Below are positions 1 through 7,872 of a stretch of 58,460 nt of DNA, piece after piece. The number at the start of each line of letters is the position of its first letter. Position 1 is the first letter of the stretch. The notes under the pieces are model-generated. The model ran no database searches. It saw only the letters and a list, made by a program, of their open reading frames with translations, and was not told where the DNA came from. The position numbers and the translations under genes were made by a program. The DNA comes from Acidimicrobiales bacterium (lineage in GTDB: Bacteria; Actinomycetota; Acidimicrobiia; Acidimicrobiales; JACCXE01): positions 1 to 58,460 of the forward strand of contig DASZWD010000027.1 in NCBI GenBank assembly GCA_035546775.1, read 5' to 3'.

Positions 1-816
1 CCCCCCCCCCCCACAACGGTGCCGTCGCCGGGCGCATCACGCCGCAGGACGCGCAGCGCCTTTATTCCTCGGTTGGTGGCGTGGGTGCCGCATAACGCGA
101 TCGGAGCGGTAGTGGCCAAGGAGTTGCGTTACACATGGCGCGACCCGCGTCGGCGCGCCGCACTCTTCGGCGTGGTGTTTGCCGGTGTGTTGCCGCTCGT
201 CGTCTTCCGCAGCATTGCGGCGACGAACGTCCGCACCTGCTTCATCGCCGTGTGGCCCGCACTCAACATCGGGCTCAACACGAATGCGTTCGGGTTCGAC
301 GGCGACCGGTTGTGGGTCGACGTCGCCGCCGGCGCGTCGGTAGCGGAAGAGTTGCGGGCGCGGACACTCGCGCGTTTCATTTCGGCCGTGCCCGTGGTGC
401 TCGTACTGATGGCGGTCCTGGCGGTACTGGCGGGCAGTGCGGCCGCCGTCGTCCCGGCGCTCGGTGCTGTCGCCGCCGCCCTCGGGATCGGCGCGGGCTT
501 CGCCGCGTTCTTGAGCGTGCGGGCCCCCTTCCCGATGCCCGACGCCGGTCGGGGCAACGCCTTTGGTGGCGCGGGCGCGGGCCAGAACGCGTCCGCCGGC
601 TTCGCCGCCCTCGGAGCGATCCTCGTCTCGGGCCTGCTCGTGACACCACTGGTCCTGGTGTCGATCGCGCTGCCGTTGGCGAGCCCATGGCAGAGCGCGC
701 TTGCCGCTATCGGCGTTGCCATCGGGTGGCTCAGTTGGCGCGTCGGCATCGCCGTCGCCACCAACTGGCGCCTCCCGGATGCTCCGGCACTACTGGCGAC
801 GCTGACCCGGGTCTAG
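1..816 (+). CDS. ABC-2 type transporter permease, 5' end cut off
   Basis: Membrane protein of an ABC transporter; substrate unknown. The reading frame is open to the left edge, and the first internal GTG is at 19, so the N-terminus is probably missing. The visible 265 residues begin with a basic stretch, then a cytoplasmic segment KELRYTWRDPRRR that is typical of actinobacterial ABC-2 permeases. About five hydrophobic helices follow, with a small-residue-rich loop around residues 180-195 (GRGNAFGGAGAGQNASAG). No ATPase partner is visible; it would lie left of the window. The family call rests on the motif and membrane pattern only. Confidence 0.6.
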   Translation, partial: PPPPTTVPSPGASRRRTRSAFIPRLVAWVPHNAIGAVVAKELRYTWRDPRRRAALFGVVFAGVLPLVVFRSIAATNVRTCFIAVWPALNIGLNTNAFGFDGDRLWVDVAAGASVAEELRARTLARFISAVPVVLVLMAVLAVLAGSAAAVVPALGAVAAALGIGAGFAAFLSVRAPFPMPDAGRGNAFGGAGAGQNASAGFAALGAILVSGLLVTPLVLVSIALPLASPWQSALAAIGVAIGWLSWRVGIAVATNWRLPDAPALLATLTRV

Positions 817-848
817 AACGAATAACGCGACCGACTAGAAACACCGCC

Positions 849-1394
849 GTGGAACGGTTGTCTGCGGCGCTGTCCGGCGCCGTCATCGTCGTGACGGGCC
901 CACCGGGCGCCGGCAAGTCGACGGTGAGCGCCGAGTTGGTGACCCGGGCCGATCGAGGCGTGCTGATCGACGGCGACTCGTTCTTCGAGTCGGTGAAGGC
1001 GGGGTGGATCGCGCCCTGGTTGCCGGAATCGAACCGGCAAAACGAGACGGTGATCGACGCGCTGGGCGCGGCCGCGTCCCGGTTCGCGCGGGGCGATTAT
1101 GCGGTCGTGGTCGACGGCATCATCGGGCCGTGGTTTCTCGACCGTTTCCGCGTCGAGGTTGCGTCACCGCTGCAGTATGTCGTCGTCCGGCCAACGCGCA
1201 CCGCCGCGTTCGCGCGCGCCGCGCACCGGCCGCCGCGATCGGGCGACAACCCTGAGGCGGTGGCGAAGATGTACGACGAGTTCGAGTCACTCGGCGTCTT
1301 CGAACGCTGCGTCGTCGACAACTCGATGCACACGGTCGACGAGACCGTCGACGCCATCGTGAAGGGATTGCAGGAAGGCGTGTTCCGGGTTTGA
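849..1394 (+). CDS. P-loop kinase/phosphotransferase-like ATPase
   Basis: A 181-residue protein with a Walker A loop GPPGAGKST near residue 17, then LIDGDSFF, which fits a small-molecule kinase that phosphorylates a hydroxyl (chloramphenicol-phosphotransferase, gluconate-kinase or zeta-toxin-like folds). A possible lid region with several Arg residues lies around residues 120-135 (RAAHRPPRSGD). The GTG at 849 places the P-loop at the usual distance from the N-terminus; the frame stays open further upstream but reads as out-of-frame permease sequence. The substrate cannot be told. It ends one base before the stop of the convergent iron-permease family gene. Confidence 0.7.
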   Translation: MERLSAALSGAVIVVTGPPGAGKSTVSAELVTRADRGVLIDGDSFFESVKAGWIAPWLPESNRQNETVIDALGAAASRFARGDYAVVVDGIIGPWFLDRFRVEVASPLQYVVVRPTRTAAFARAAHRPPRSGDNPEAVAKMYDEFESLGVFERCVVDNSMHTVDETVDAIVKGLQEGVFRV

Positions 1395-1395
1395 G

Positions 1396-1797
1396 CTACG
1401 CCGCGTTGTGCGACGTGCTCTCATGTGCTTCGAGTCCGACTGCGTCCTGCAACTCCTCGACGTCCTTCTTCAACTGATCGTTGCCGTCGCGGCTCGCCGA
1501 GGCGCGCATGAGATCGGCCAGCGCGTCGGCAATGGCGTTGAGTTTGTGCTGCACCGCCTGATCCGCGCGGGTCTGGCTGTTCTGCAGCAGCGCCACCATG
1601 AGGAAGGTGATGATCGTCGTGGCGGTGTTGATAATCAGCTGCCACGTGTCGACGCTGCGGATGAGCAGGATCGACGGGAACCAGATGAGGACCAAAAGCA
1701 CGCAGAAGATGAAGAAGAGCGCCCGACTGGCCAACAGCGCGGCAGCGCCGGCGAAGCGGTCGAAGATGCCGACGTCGTCGGACACCTCGGAGGGCAT
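1396..1797 (-). CDS. Low-affinity iron permease family protein
   Basis: A 133-residue inner-membrane protein. Two hydrophobic helices occupy about residues 18-45 (LLASRALFFIFCVLLVLIWF) and 52-72. The second carries WQLIINTATTIITFLMVALL followed by QNSQTRADQAVQHKLN, the hallmark of the Iron_permease family. A charged, partly helical C-terminal tail ends the protein. Despite the family name, iron transport has not been shown for most bacterial members. ATG at 1797 is used here; GTG at 1824 would add nine residues (VAPKSKHVK). A sigma-B-like promoter sits just upstream on the same strand. Confidence 0.8.
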   Translation of the reverse strand: MPSEVSDDVGIFDRFAGAAALLASRALFFIFCVLLVLIWFPSILLIRSVDTWQLIINTATTIITFLMVALLQNSQTRADQAVQHKLNAIADALADLMRASASRDGNDQLKKDVEELQDAVGLEAHESTSHNAA

Positions 1798-1833
1798 CTT
1801 CACGTGCTTCGATTTCGGTGCCACAACGCACGT

Positions 1834-1859
1834 GTACCCGCATGAACGCCGGGTAAATC
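1834..1859 (-). promoter_or_regulatory. Possible sigma-B/sigma-F-type promoter for the iron-permease family gene
   Basis: On the minus strand GATT (1859-1856), a 16-base spacer and GGGTAC (1839-1834). This resembles the GTTT-N15-17-GGGTAT/C pattern of actinobacterial general-stress sigma factors. It lies 10 bases upstream of the alternative GTG start and 36 upstream of the ATG. Matched by eye only. Confidence 0.35.
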
Positions 1860-1945
1860 GCTGGTCATGGGCACCGTCGTATCCGTGGCGCTGCGGGACA
1901 GCGTGCATCTGGTGTGGCACGCGCGCGACAAGCGCGCTCGCGGTC

Positions 1946-1971
1946 GTATGCAACATGCGTACCGCGGGTAG
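1946..1971 (+). promoter_or_regulatory. Possible sigma-B/sigma-F-type promoter for the CsbD gene
   Basis: GTAT (1946-1949), 16 bases, GGGTAG (1966-1971), nine bases before the ATG of the CsbD-type gene. CsbD proteins are classically under general-stress sigma control, so motif and function agree. A second related site, GTGT-N15-GGGTAA, lies at 1832-1856. Confidence 0.4.
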
Positions 1972-1980
1972 CAGAAGAGC

Positions 1981-2457
1981 ATGCGTGTAGGAACGATCGA
2001 TACCAACAAACTTCGTGGGATCACCGACAAGGGTTTCGGCCTCGGCAAGGAATTCGTCGGCGTCATCACGAATAACGAGAACCTCCAGAAGGAAGGCCAG
2101 GCGCAGCAAGAACGCGCCGCCGCCGAGCTCGACGCGCTGCGTGAGGAACTGAAGGCGCAGAAGTACGAAGCCAAGGCCGGGACGCACGAGGCGAAGGAAC
2201 GCGCCGCCCAGGAGTCCAAGGACAACAGCAATTCGCTGAAGGCCAAGGACGAGAACGGCGTCGCCGCCGCGGTCAAGGGCAAGGTGAAGGAAGCCGTGGG
2301 CGACCTCACCGACAACGCCGAGCTCAAGCGCGAAGGCCAGGCGCAGAAGGACAAGGGCAAGGCCGAAACCGACGCCGACGCCGCCCGTGGCCGCGCCAAG
2401 GCGTACGAGGCGAAGGCCAAGGAAAAAGAGCTCGAGCAGCAAGCCGCTCAGTCGTAG
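1981..2457 (+). CDS. CsbD-type general stress protein with internal duplication
   Basis: A 158-residue, very hydrophilic, Ala/Glu/Lys-rich helical protein. The CsbD signature is KGKVKEAVGDLTDNAELKRE at residues 99-118. A second, diverged unit lies exactly 80 residues earlier: EGQAQ occurs at 38-42 and 118-122, and YEAKA closes both units (62-66 and 142-146). CsbD proteins are small stress-induced cytoplasmic proteins of unknown biochemical activity, usually 60-70 residues, so this one is a tandem form. The start at 1981 follows a sigma-B-like promoter. It is followed after nine bases by the TIGR02569 gene. Confidence 0.75.
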   Translation: MRVGTIDTNKLRGITDKGFGLGKEFVGVITNNENLQKEGQAQQERAAAELDALREELKAQKYEAKAGTHEAKERAAQESKDNSNSLKAKDENGVAAAVKGKVKEAVGDLTDNAELKREGQAQKDKGKAETDADAARGRAKAYEAKAKEKELEQQAAQS

Positions 2458-2466
2458 CTTCGTGCG

Positions 2467-3312
2467 GTGGGAGCACCACCGCCACCTCACGTGCGCGCCG
2501 CCTTCGGAGTGCGCGCTGATGCAGAACTCACGCCGCTCGCCGGCGCGCTCGAGCAAACCGCTTGGCGCGCCGGCGACGTCGTTTTGAAGCCGGTGCAAGA
2601 AGCGAACCCCGGAGAAGCCGACTGGGTCGCCGGTGTACTCGACGCGATCGAAGAAAACGGCTTTCGCGTCATCAAGCCCGTGCGGTCCGTCGAAGGAACG
2701 TGGCTCGAGCACGGATGGACGGCCTGGTGTTGGTTCGACGGGCACCACGAGCGGGCGCGTTGGCACGACGTCGTCGCAGCCACCGATGCATTCCACGCCG
2801 CGGTGCCGAAGGCCATCGCGCAGGCCGGTGTCGCCCCGCGTCCTGATTGGCTCGATCGGCGCGGCCACCGGTGGGCGCGCGCGGAGGCGACGGTCTGGCA
2901 CGGGGAACGGCTGCCCCCGACGGTGAATCACGGCGCCGTGGAGTGGCGGCTGTACGAACGGGCGACCGCGGTCGGACCGCCGCTCACCGATGACGCACGC
3001 GCCACGTCGATCGTCGTACACGGTGACATCGCCTCCAACGTCCTGCGCCTCGCTGACGCCTCGACCCATGCGTTCATAGACATGTCACCGGGGTGGCGCC
3101 CGGCGGCCTCGACGCGTGCGCAGATCGCCGTCGAGGCGGTGACGTGGTTCGGCGCCCCGGTCGACTTGCTCGAAGAGTTCCCGCGCGAGGACATCGCCCG
3201 CGCCAGCGCGTTCCGCCTGCTGTGCGGCTTGCAGGCGAGTCCCGATTGGGCGGCCGACTTCCCCGGCGAAATCGAGGCGTGGACGCGGGCCATCGAGGCC
3301 ATTGGCGCCTGA
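2467..3312 (+). CDS. TIGR02569 family protein (aminoglycoside phosphotransferase-like fold)
   Basis: A 281-residue cytoplasmic protein matching the actinobacterial TIGR02569 family as I remember it: PPPHVRAAFGV near the N-terminus, TAWRAGDVVLKPV (residues 31-43), and a kinase-like core with IVVHGDIASNVL around residue 185 followed by FIDMSPGWRP, equivalent to the catalytic loop and metal-binding Asp of APH-type kinases. No substrate is established for the family. Start GTG 2467 is the first start that keeps the conserved N-terminal PPPH segment. Confidence 0.75.
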   Translation: MGAPPPPHVRAAFGVRADAELTPLAGALEQTAWRAGDVVLKPVQEANPGEADWVAGVLDAIEENGFRVIKPVRSVEGTWLEHGWTAWCWFDGHHERARWHDVVAATDAFHAAVPKAIAQAGVAPRPDWLDRRGHRWARAEATVWHGERLPPTVNHGAVEWRLYERATAVGPPLTDDARATSIVVHGDIASNVLRLADASTHAFIDMSPGWRPAASTRAQIAVEAVTWFGAPVDLLEEFPREDIARASAFRLLCGLQASPDWAADFPGEIEAWTRAIEAIGA

Positions 3313-3350
3313 ACGGCATCAAACATACGTTCGACTACCCTGGGCGCCGG

Positions 3351-3995
3351 ATGAACCTGGCCTGGCAGCTTTCGTTGCTCGGCGCCGCCGCGCCGTCGAT
3401 CGACGCGACGTTCCGCGCCGCCTACCGCGTCGAGCTCGACGCGGAGTCGTGGATCGACGTCGTACCGGGCTGGCTAGCCGGGGCCGACGAGGTGTTCGCC
3501 GCGCTGGCCGAAAAGGCTCCGTGGTCGCAACGCCAACGGATCATGTGGGGCAACAAGGTGCCCGAGCCGCGGCTCACCTCGGGCTGGGCCGAAGCCAAGG
3601 TGGGCGTGATCGCGCCGGTCCTCGTCGACGCCCGCGCCGCACTCACGCGTCGCTATGGCATCACCTTCAACTCCGGCTGGCTCAACCTGTATCGCGACGG
3701 CCATGACAGCGTCGCGTGGCATCGAGATCGCATTCCGAAGAGCAACCCGTTCCCGCTGGTCGGCATCCTGTCGCTCGGTTCGCGACGCAGGTTTCTCGTG
3801 CGTCCCTACGGTGGAGGCCCGTCGGTGCGGTTCGACCCCGCGCCGGGCGACCTCTTGGTGACGGGCGGACTCATGCAACGCCAGTGGGAACACACCGTGC
3901 CGAAGGTCCCCGACGCAGGCCCGCGCATCAGCGTCACCTTTCGCCACATCCACGACGACGATCAGACGAAGATGGGTGAGTGGCTGAAAAAGTGA
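3351..3995 (+). CDS. alkB: AlkB-type 2-oxoglutarate/Fe(II)-dependent dioxygenase
   Basis: A 214-residue oxidative demethylase of the AlkB family, which removes alkyl groups from damaged nucleic-acid bases using Fe(II), oxygen and 2-oxoglutarate. The iron-binding HxD is AWHRDRIP, the distal His is in QWEHTVPKV, and the 2-oxoglutarate-binding Arg pair is RISVTFRH near the C-terminus. GWLNLYRDGHDS is the substrate-side motif typical of the family. ATG 3351 gives a normal length. It overlaps the next gene by 16 bases, so the two are probably co-transcribed. Confidence 0.9.
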   Translation: MNLAWQLSLLGAAAPSIDATFRAAYRVELDAESWIDVVPGWLAGADEVFAALAEKAPWSQRQRIMWGNKVPEPRLTSGWAEAKVGVIAPVLVDARAALTRRYGITFNSGWLNLYRDGHDSVAWHRDRIPKSNPFPLVGILSLGSRRRFLVRPYGGGPSVRFDPAPGDLLVTGGLMQRQWEHTVPKVPDAGPRISVTFRHIHDDDQTKMGEWLKK

Positions 3996-4858
3996 AGGTG
4001 GGGCTCGTCGGCGCCGGGCCGTGGGCGCACATGGTGCACGCGCCGGTGCTGGCCAACAGTCCCGATACCGAACTCGTCGGGATCTGGGCGCGCCGACCCG
4101 AAGCCGCCGAGAAGCTGGCGGGTAAGCACGGCGCCGTCGCGTACACCGACTACGGGGCGCTGCTCGACGCCTGCGACGCCGTTGCGTTCTGCGTCCCGCC
4201 CGACGTGCAGGCCGACATGGCGGTCGCCGCGGCGAAGGCCGGCAAGACGCTGCTGCTCGAAAAACCGATCGCGCTCGACCTCGCCGCCGCCGAACGCCTC
4301 GTCGCGGCGGTCGACGCCGCGGGCGTCTCCACCGTCGTGCTGTTGTCGTTGCGCTACGCCGACTCGGTACAGGCGTTTCTGGAGGAGGCGCGGGCGATCG
4401 GCCGGCCCCTCGGCGGGCGCATGGCCTTCGTCTCCGGAGCGCTGCTCGACGGCAGTCCGTTCGCGACGCCGTGGCGACTCGAACGCGGGCCGCTACCCGA
4501 CCTCGGTCCGCACGCCATCGATCTCGTCGACGCCGCCCTCGGTGCGATCGTGAACGTCACCGCCGCCGGCGACCCGCTCGGCTGGGTGTCGCTGCTGTGC
4601 GAACACGACAACGGCTCGACGAGCACGGTCAACCTGTGCGCCACCGCGCCGCAGGGCGGCATGAGTCGCATCGAGGTGTTCGGTGACGCGGGCGTCGCCA
4701 TGCTCGATGCGTCGTCGGCGGCCGACGCCACGTCGATGATGCGGGTGGCCACCGCTCTCGCCGCCGCTGCCCGCGGGGAGGCGGCTGACGCGCCCGATGT
4801 GCATCGCGGCCTGCACATCCAGCGCATCATCGAGTCCGCCGTGTCGCAGCTCGGTTAG
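3980..4858 (+). CDS. Gfo/Idh/MocA family NAD(P)-dependent oxidoreductase
   Basis: A 292-residue enzyme with an N-terminal Rossmann fold (VGLVGAGPWAHMVHAPVL, residues 6-23) and the family motif LLLEKPIALD, whose Lys lies near the nicotinamide. The C-terminal domain has GPLPDLGPHAIDLV, carrying the usual catalytic His. Members oxidise or reduce sugars, inositols or related polyols; the substrate is not evident. Starts at GTG 3980 inside the end of alkB, and ends four bases into the convergent PAP2 gene. Confidence 0.88.
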   Translation: MAEKVKVGLVGAGPWAHMVHAPVLANSPDTELVGIWARRPEAAEKLAGKHGAVAYTDYGALLDACDAVAFCVPPDVQADMAVAAAKAGKTLLLEKPIALDLAAAERLVAAVDAAGVSTVVLLSLRYADSVQAFLEEARAIGRPLGGRMAFVSGALLDGSPFATPWRLERGPLPDLGPHAIDLVDAALGAIVNVTAAGDPLGWVSLLCEHDNGSTSTVNLCATAPQGGMSRIEVFGDAGVAMLDASSAADATSMMRVATALAAAARGEAADAPDVHRGLHIQRIIESAVSQLG

Positions 4859-5619
4859 TCAATCGCCGGAGCGGCGGCCGCCTCTTCGGGCTCGACGCCC
4901 TCCGCAAGGGGGTCGGTGCGGCGCTGACCGTGGTCCTCCCGCCACACCTCGAACACGGCGACGGAACCGACGAGCCACGCCGCGCCGAGGACGTAGCCGC
5001 CGAGGACGTCGGAGATGTAGTGCACGCCGAGCGCAAGGCGGGAGAAGCCGATCGCTGCCACCCACACCGCGACCCCGGCGACGGCGACCGGCCGCCACCG
5101 CCGCGCCACGAGCGGCAGGAGCACGAGCAGCGCGGCTCCGTAACAGACGAGCGACGACATGGCGTGGCCCGACGGGAAGCTTTTGCCGTACGCCGTCATG
5201 ATGGGATCGCTGAAGGACGGCCGCGGTCGCGACACGGCGAGCTTCACGACCGTGTCGATCAGGCTGCCGCCGAGCGACACGACGACGAGGAACAGCGCCA
5301 GCTTGCGCGCTTGGCGGACCAGCAACCACACCACCGGGATCCCGACCAGGGCAACGAGGAACACCGGCTTGCCGGTGAAGGACAGGAACTTGAGCAGGGA
5401 GATCACGGCGCGGTGGTGCACCACGCGGCCGTGAAGCGACCGGGCGGCGCTCCTGTCCCACTGCGTGAGCGGTCCGTGGGAGGTGACCTCGTGCAGCAGG
5501 TAGCCGAAGGGCAAACCCACGAGCGCAACCGCGCCGGCAAGCAGCGCCTCACGGACGCCGAAGCGTGACGCGGGAGGGAGAAGGTCGACCGTCGTCGCAG
5601 GGTAGCGATGATCCGCCAA
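4855..5619 (-). CDS. PAP2 family membrane phosphatase
   Basis: A 254-residue integral membrane phosphatase with about six helices. All three PAP2 signature blocks are present: [17 protein letters not shown] and [12 protein letters not shown], giving the catalytic His residues and phosphate-binding Arg residues. Likely substrates are phosphatidate, diacylglycerol pyrophosphate or undecaprenyl pyrophosphate; the sequence does not decide. The start appears to be TTG 5619, as no ATG or GTG lies suitably upstream. It begins nine bases after the stop of the diacylglycerol-kinase-like gene, so the pair is likely one operon. Elsewhere in actinobacteria PAP2 and lipid kinase domains can be fused. Confidence 0.9.
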   Translation of the reverse strand: MADHRYPATTVDLLPPASRFGVREALLAGAVALVGLPFGYLLHEVTSHGPLTQWDRSAARSLHGRVVHHRAVISLLKFLSFTGKPVFLVALVGIPVVWLLVRQARKLALFLVVVSLGGSLIDTVVKLAVSRPRPSFSDPIMTAYGKSFPSGHAMSSLVCYGAALLVLLPLVARRWRPVAVAGVAVWVAAIGFSRLALGVHYISDVLGGYVLGAAWLVGSVAVFEVWREDHGQRRTDPLAEGVEPEEAAAAPAID

Positions 5620-5628
5620 CCGAGCGCG

Positions 5629-6066
5629 TCAGTCGCGAAGAGGGGGCACGGCCACGCGCAACGCGCGCGGCTTCTTCGCGACGGTGAACTTCGCCGGGCC
5701 GTCGTCGAGGGTCATGGCGGTCCACTCGCAGTAGACGTGGCAGCGGGCGAGCCGGCCCGACACCATCACCGCGGCGGCGAAGCGGGTACGCGAGCACCGA
5801 TCCGAGAGCAATTGAGCAAGATCGTCCGCTTTGTCGAGTTCGTGGACATCCGCCGCCGGCAGCGCCTCGCGCAAGGCGTCGGTCGGAGCGGGCATGAACG
5901 CCGGCCCGGCCGACGGGTTCACGACGAGGCGCAACCCGTTGCCGGCGGTCGTGGGGCGCGGATCGCCCTCCGGAATGCGCCGGGGCCAGCCGTGCCGGCT
6001 GTTCTTGGGCCGTCGAGGCACCACGACCGTCCGGAACCAAACGCCCGCGGCGGCCACCAGCAGCAT
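5629..6066 (-). CDS. Diacylglycerol-kinase-like protein with the central catalytic region missing
   Basis: An intact 145-codon frame with an N-terminal membrane segment ([10 protein letters not shown]), then [10 protein letters not shown] at about residue 45, which resembles the start of a DagK/YegS lipid kinase, and a C-terminal segment [20 protein letters not shown] resembling the end of that family. The nucleotide-binding GGDGT-type motif and the roughly 150-200 residues that should lie between them are absent. I read this as an in-frame internal deletion leaving a non-catalytic remnant; it could also be a short family of its own. ATG 6066 is used (TTG 6069 also possible). It sits directly upstream of PAP2. 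Confidence 0.45.
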   Translation of the reverse strand: MLLVAAAGVWFRTVVVPRRPKNSRHGWPRRIPEGDPRPTTAGNGLRLVVNPSAGPAFMPAPTDALREALPAADVHELDKADDLAQLLSDRCSRTRFAAAVMVSGRLARCHVYCEWTAMTLDDGPAKFTVAKKPRALRVAVPPLRD

Positions 6067-6119
6067 CAAGGCTGCACACCGCGCGCGCGGAAATGCCTCA
6101 CCACCCCGCTTTTGCCCAT

Positions 6120-6148
6120 TCGACGTGGTGTTTCAGACCGGCTATCCT
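6120..6148 (+). promoter_or_regulatory. Predicted promoter of the rplC operon
   Basis: TCGACG (6120-6125), 17 bases, TATCCT (6143-6148). The same -10 TATCCT with 17-base spacing occurs before rplM. Transcription from here would leave a leader of about 160 bases before rplC at 6316; I found no convincing leader structure in it. Confidence 0.4.
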
Positions 6149-6315
6149 CTCCCGGTTCGCAAATCGACGTCCGCGGGCGCCCGCATGGTCCACCTCCGCG
6201 TGGGCCATGGCACTCCGGGAACCCCGTGGCACAACCGAATTCGCGCTCCGTCTGCGCTTGCCTCTTGGGGCAACGCCGCAGGCGGAGCGTCCGCGTGAGA
6301 AGAGACAGGCTCGAA

Positions 6316-6957
6316 ATGGCAACCAAAGCGATCGTCGGCGAGAAAGTCGGCATGACCCAGGTGTGGGACGAACAGCACCGGCTGGTCCCGGTGACCGTGC
6401 TGCGCGTCGTCCCTGCTCGCGTTGTGCAGGTGAAGACGTCCGACCGTGACGGCTACAGCGCGGTGCAGGTCACCTATGGGCAAGTGAAAGCGTCGCGGGT
6501 CAACAAGCCCGAAACCGGCCACTTCGCCAAGGCCGGCGTCGAGCCGGGGAAGAAGCTCGTGGAACTGCGCCTCGACGACACCAGCGCGTACAACGTGGGC
6601 GACTCGATCGGCGTCGACGTGCTCGCCGCCGGCGACAAGATCGACGTCACGGCCGTCAGCAAGGGCAAGGGCTTCGCCGGCGGCATGAAGCGCCACAACT
6701 TCAAGGGCCAGGGCGCCGGGCACGGTAACCACAAGAAGCACCGCGCTCCGGGCTCGATCGGCGCCTGCGCCACGCCGTCGCGCGTGTTCAAGGGCACCCG
6801 CATGGCGGGCCGCATGGGCGGCGAGCAGGTCACCACGCTGAACCTCGAAGTCGTCGAAGCCGACGCCGAGCGCGAGCTGCTGCTCGTCAAGGGCAACGTG
6901 CCCGGTCCCCGGGGCGGCCTCGTCTTCATCCGTGACGCCGTGAGGGGGCGCAAGTAG
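6316..6957 (+). CDS. rplC: 50S ribosomal protein L3
   Basis: A 213-residue large-subunit protein that binds 23S rRNA early in assembly and reaches towards the peptidyl-transferase centre. Recognised by [12 protein letters not shown] at the N-terminus and [20 protein letters not shown] in the central extension. ATG 6316 gives the standard [15 protein letters not shown] start. First gene of the long ribosomal operon here; rpsJ, its usual upstream neighbour, is absent from the window. Confidence 0.98.
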   Translation: MATKAIVGEKVGMTQVWDEQHRLVPVTVLRVVPARVVQVKTSDRDGYSAVQVTYGQVKASRVNKPETGHFAKAGVEPGKKLVELRLDDTSAYNVGDSIGVDVLAAGDKIDVTAVSKGKGFAGGMKRHNFKGQGAGHGNHKKHRAPGSIGACATPSRVFKGTRMAGRMGGEQVTTLNLEVVEADAERELLLVKGNVPGPRGGLVFIRDAVRGRK

Positions 6958-7584
6958 ATGGCTGAATTGCAGGTTCGTACGCAGACGGGCGGCACCGCCG
7001 GCACCGTCGTGTTGTCGAGCGGCATCTTCGGCGTCCAGCCGAACGTGCCGGTCATGCACCAGGTCGTCACCGCGCAGCTCGCCAGCGCCCGTGCGGGTAC
7101 GCAGTCGACGCTCACCCGCGCCGAGGTGCGCGGCGGCGGCAAGAAGCCGTGGCGCCAGAAGGGCACCGGCCGCGCTCGTCAGGGTTCGACCCGTGCGCCG
7201 CACTGGGCCGGTGGTGGCGTCGCCCTCGGTCCCAAGCCCCGCAAGTACGACCAGAAGACGCCCAAGAAGATGATCGCGCTGGCCCTCAAGAGCGCGCTGT
7301 CCGATCGCGCCAACGAGGACAAGATCATCGTCGTCGACCAGTGGAACTTCGAGAAGCCCTCCACCAAGACGGCCAAGGCGGCGCTCGCCGCGCTCGGCCT
7401 CACCGACGAGCGCGTGCTGCTCGTCATCGATCGCGACGACGAGGACGCCTTCAAGTCGTTCCGCAACCTGCCCGAGGTGCAGGTGATGCTCGTGGGCGAG
7501 CTCAACACCTACGACGTGCTCGTCAATGACTGGATCGTCTTCACCGAGGCGACCCTTCCGAAGGAGGCGGCCGCCCATGCGTGA
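6958..7584 (+). CDS. rplD: 50S ribosomal protein L4
   Basis: A 208-residue protein, contiguous with rplC (no gap). The exit-tunnel loop is clear: [20 protein letters not shown] at residues 59-78. L4 lines the peptide tunnel with L22 and in some bacteria also represses its own operon; no such leader is recognisable here. It overlaps rplW by eight bases. Confidence 0.98.
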   Translation: MAELQVRTQTGGTAGTVVLSSGIFGVQPNVPVMHQVVTAQLASARAGTQSTLTRAEVRGGGKKPWRQKGTGRARQGSTRAPHWAGGGVALGPKPRKYDQKTPKKMIALALKSALSDRANEDKIIVVDQWNFEKPSTKTAKAALAALGLTDERVLLVIDRDDEDAFKSFRNLPEVQVMLVGELNTYDVLVNDWIVFTEATLPKEAAAHA

Positions 7585-7867
7585 CCCGCGTGACGTTCTG
7601 ATCAAGCCGGTCGTTTCCGAGAAGTCCTACGGGCTCCAGGAGGAGGGAGTCTACACGTTCATCGTGGCGCCCAACGCGACTAAGCCGGAGATCCGCGACG
7701 CCGTCGAGAAGATCTTCAGCGTGAAGGTGGCCAAGGTCAACACGCTGAACCGTCCGGGCAAGCGCAAGCGCAACCGGCGCAGCTTCACGTTCGGCAAGCG
7801 CGCCGACACCAAGCGCGCCATCGTCACCCTCGCCGGTGACGACCGCATCGAGATGTTCGAGGGTTAA
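7577..7867 (+). CDS. rplW: 50S ribosomal protein L23
   Basis: A 96-residue protein located at the tunnel exit, the docking site for trigger factor and [16 protein letters not shown] at the N-terminus and [16 protein letters not shown] in the extended loop identify it. ATG 7577 starts inside the end of rplD, which fits translational coupling. Confidence 0.98.
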   Translation: MRDPRDVLIKPVVSEKSYGLQEEGVYTFIVAPNATKPEIRDAVEKIFSVKVAKVNTLNRPGKRKRNRRSFTFGKRADTKRAIVTLAGDDRIEMFEG

Positions 7868-7872
7868 GACAG

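Noticed and set aside
1867-1971. 34-codon frame beginning MGTVVSVALR, just after a GGGTAA box
   Set aside because: Too short, no ribosome site, no recognised family; its end coincides with the csbD promoter.
6149-6315. rplC leader as a ribosomal-protein riboregulator or riboswitch
   Set aside because: I could not fold a convincing conserved element, and L4-type leaders are not known from this group.
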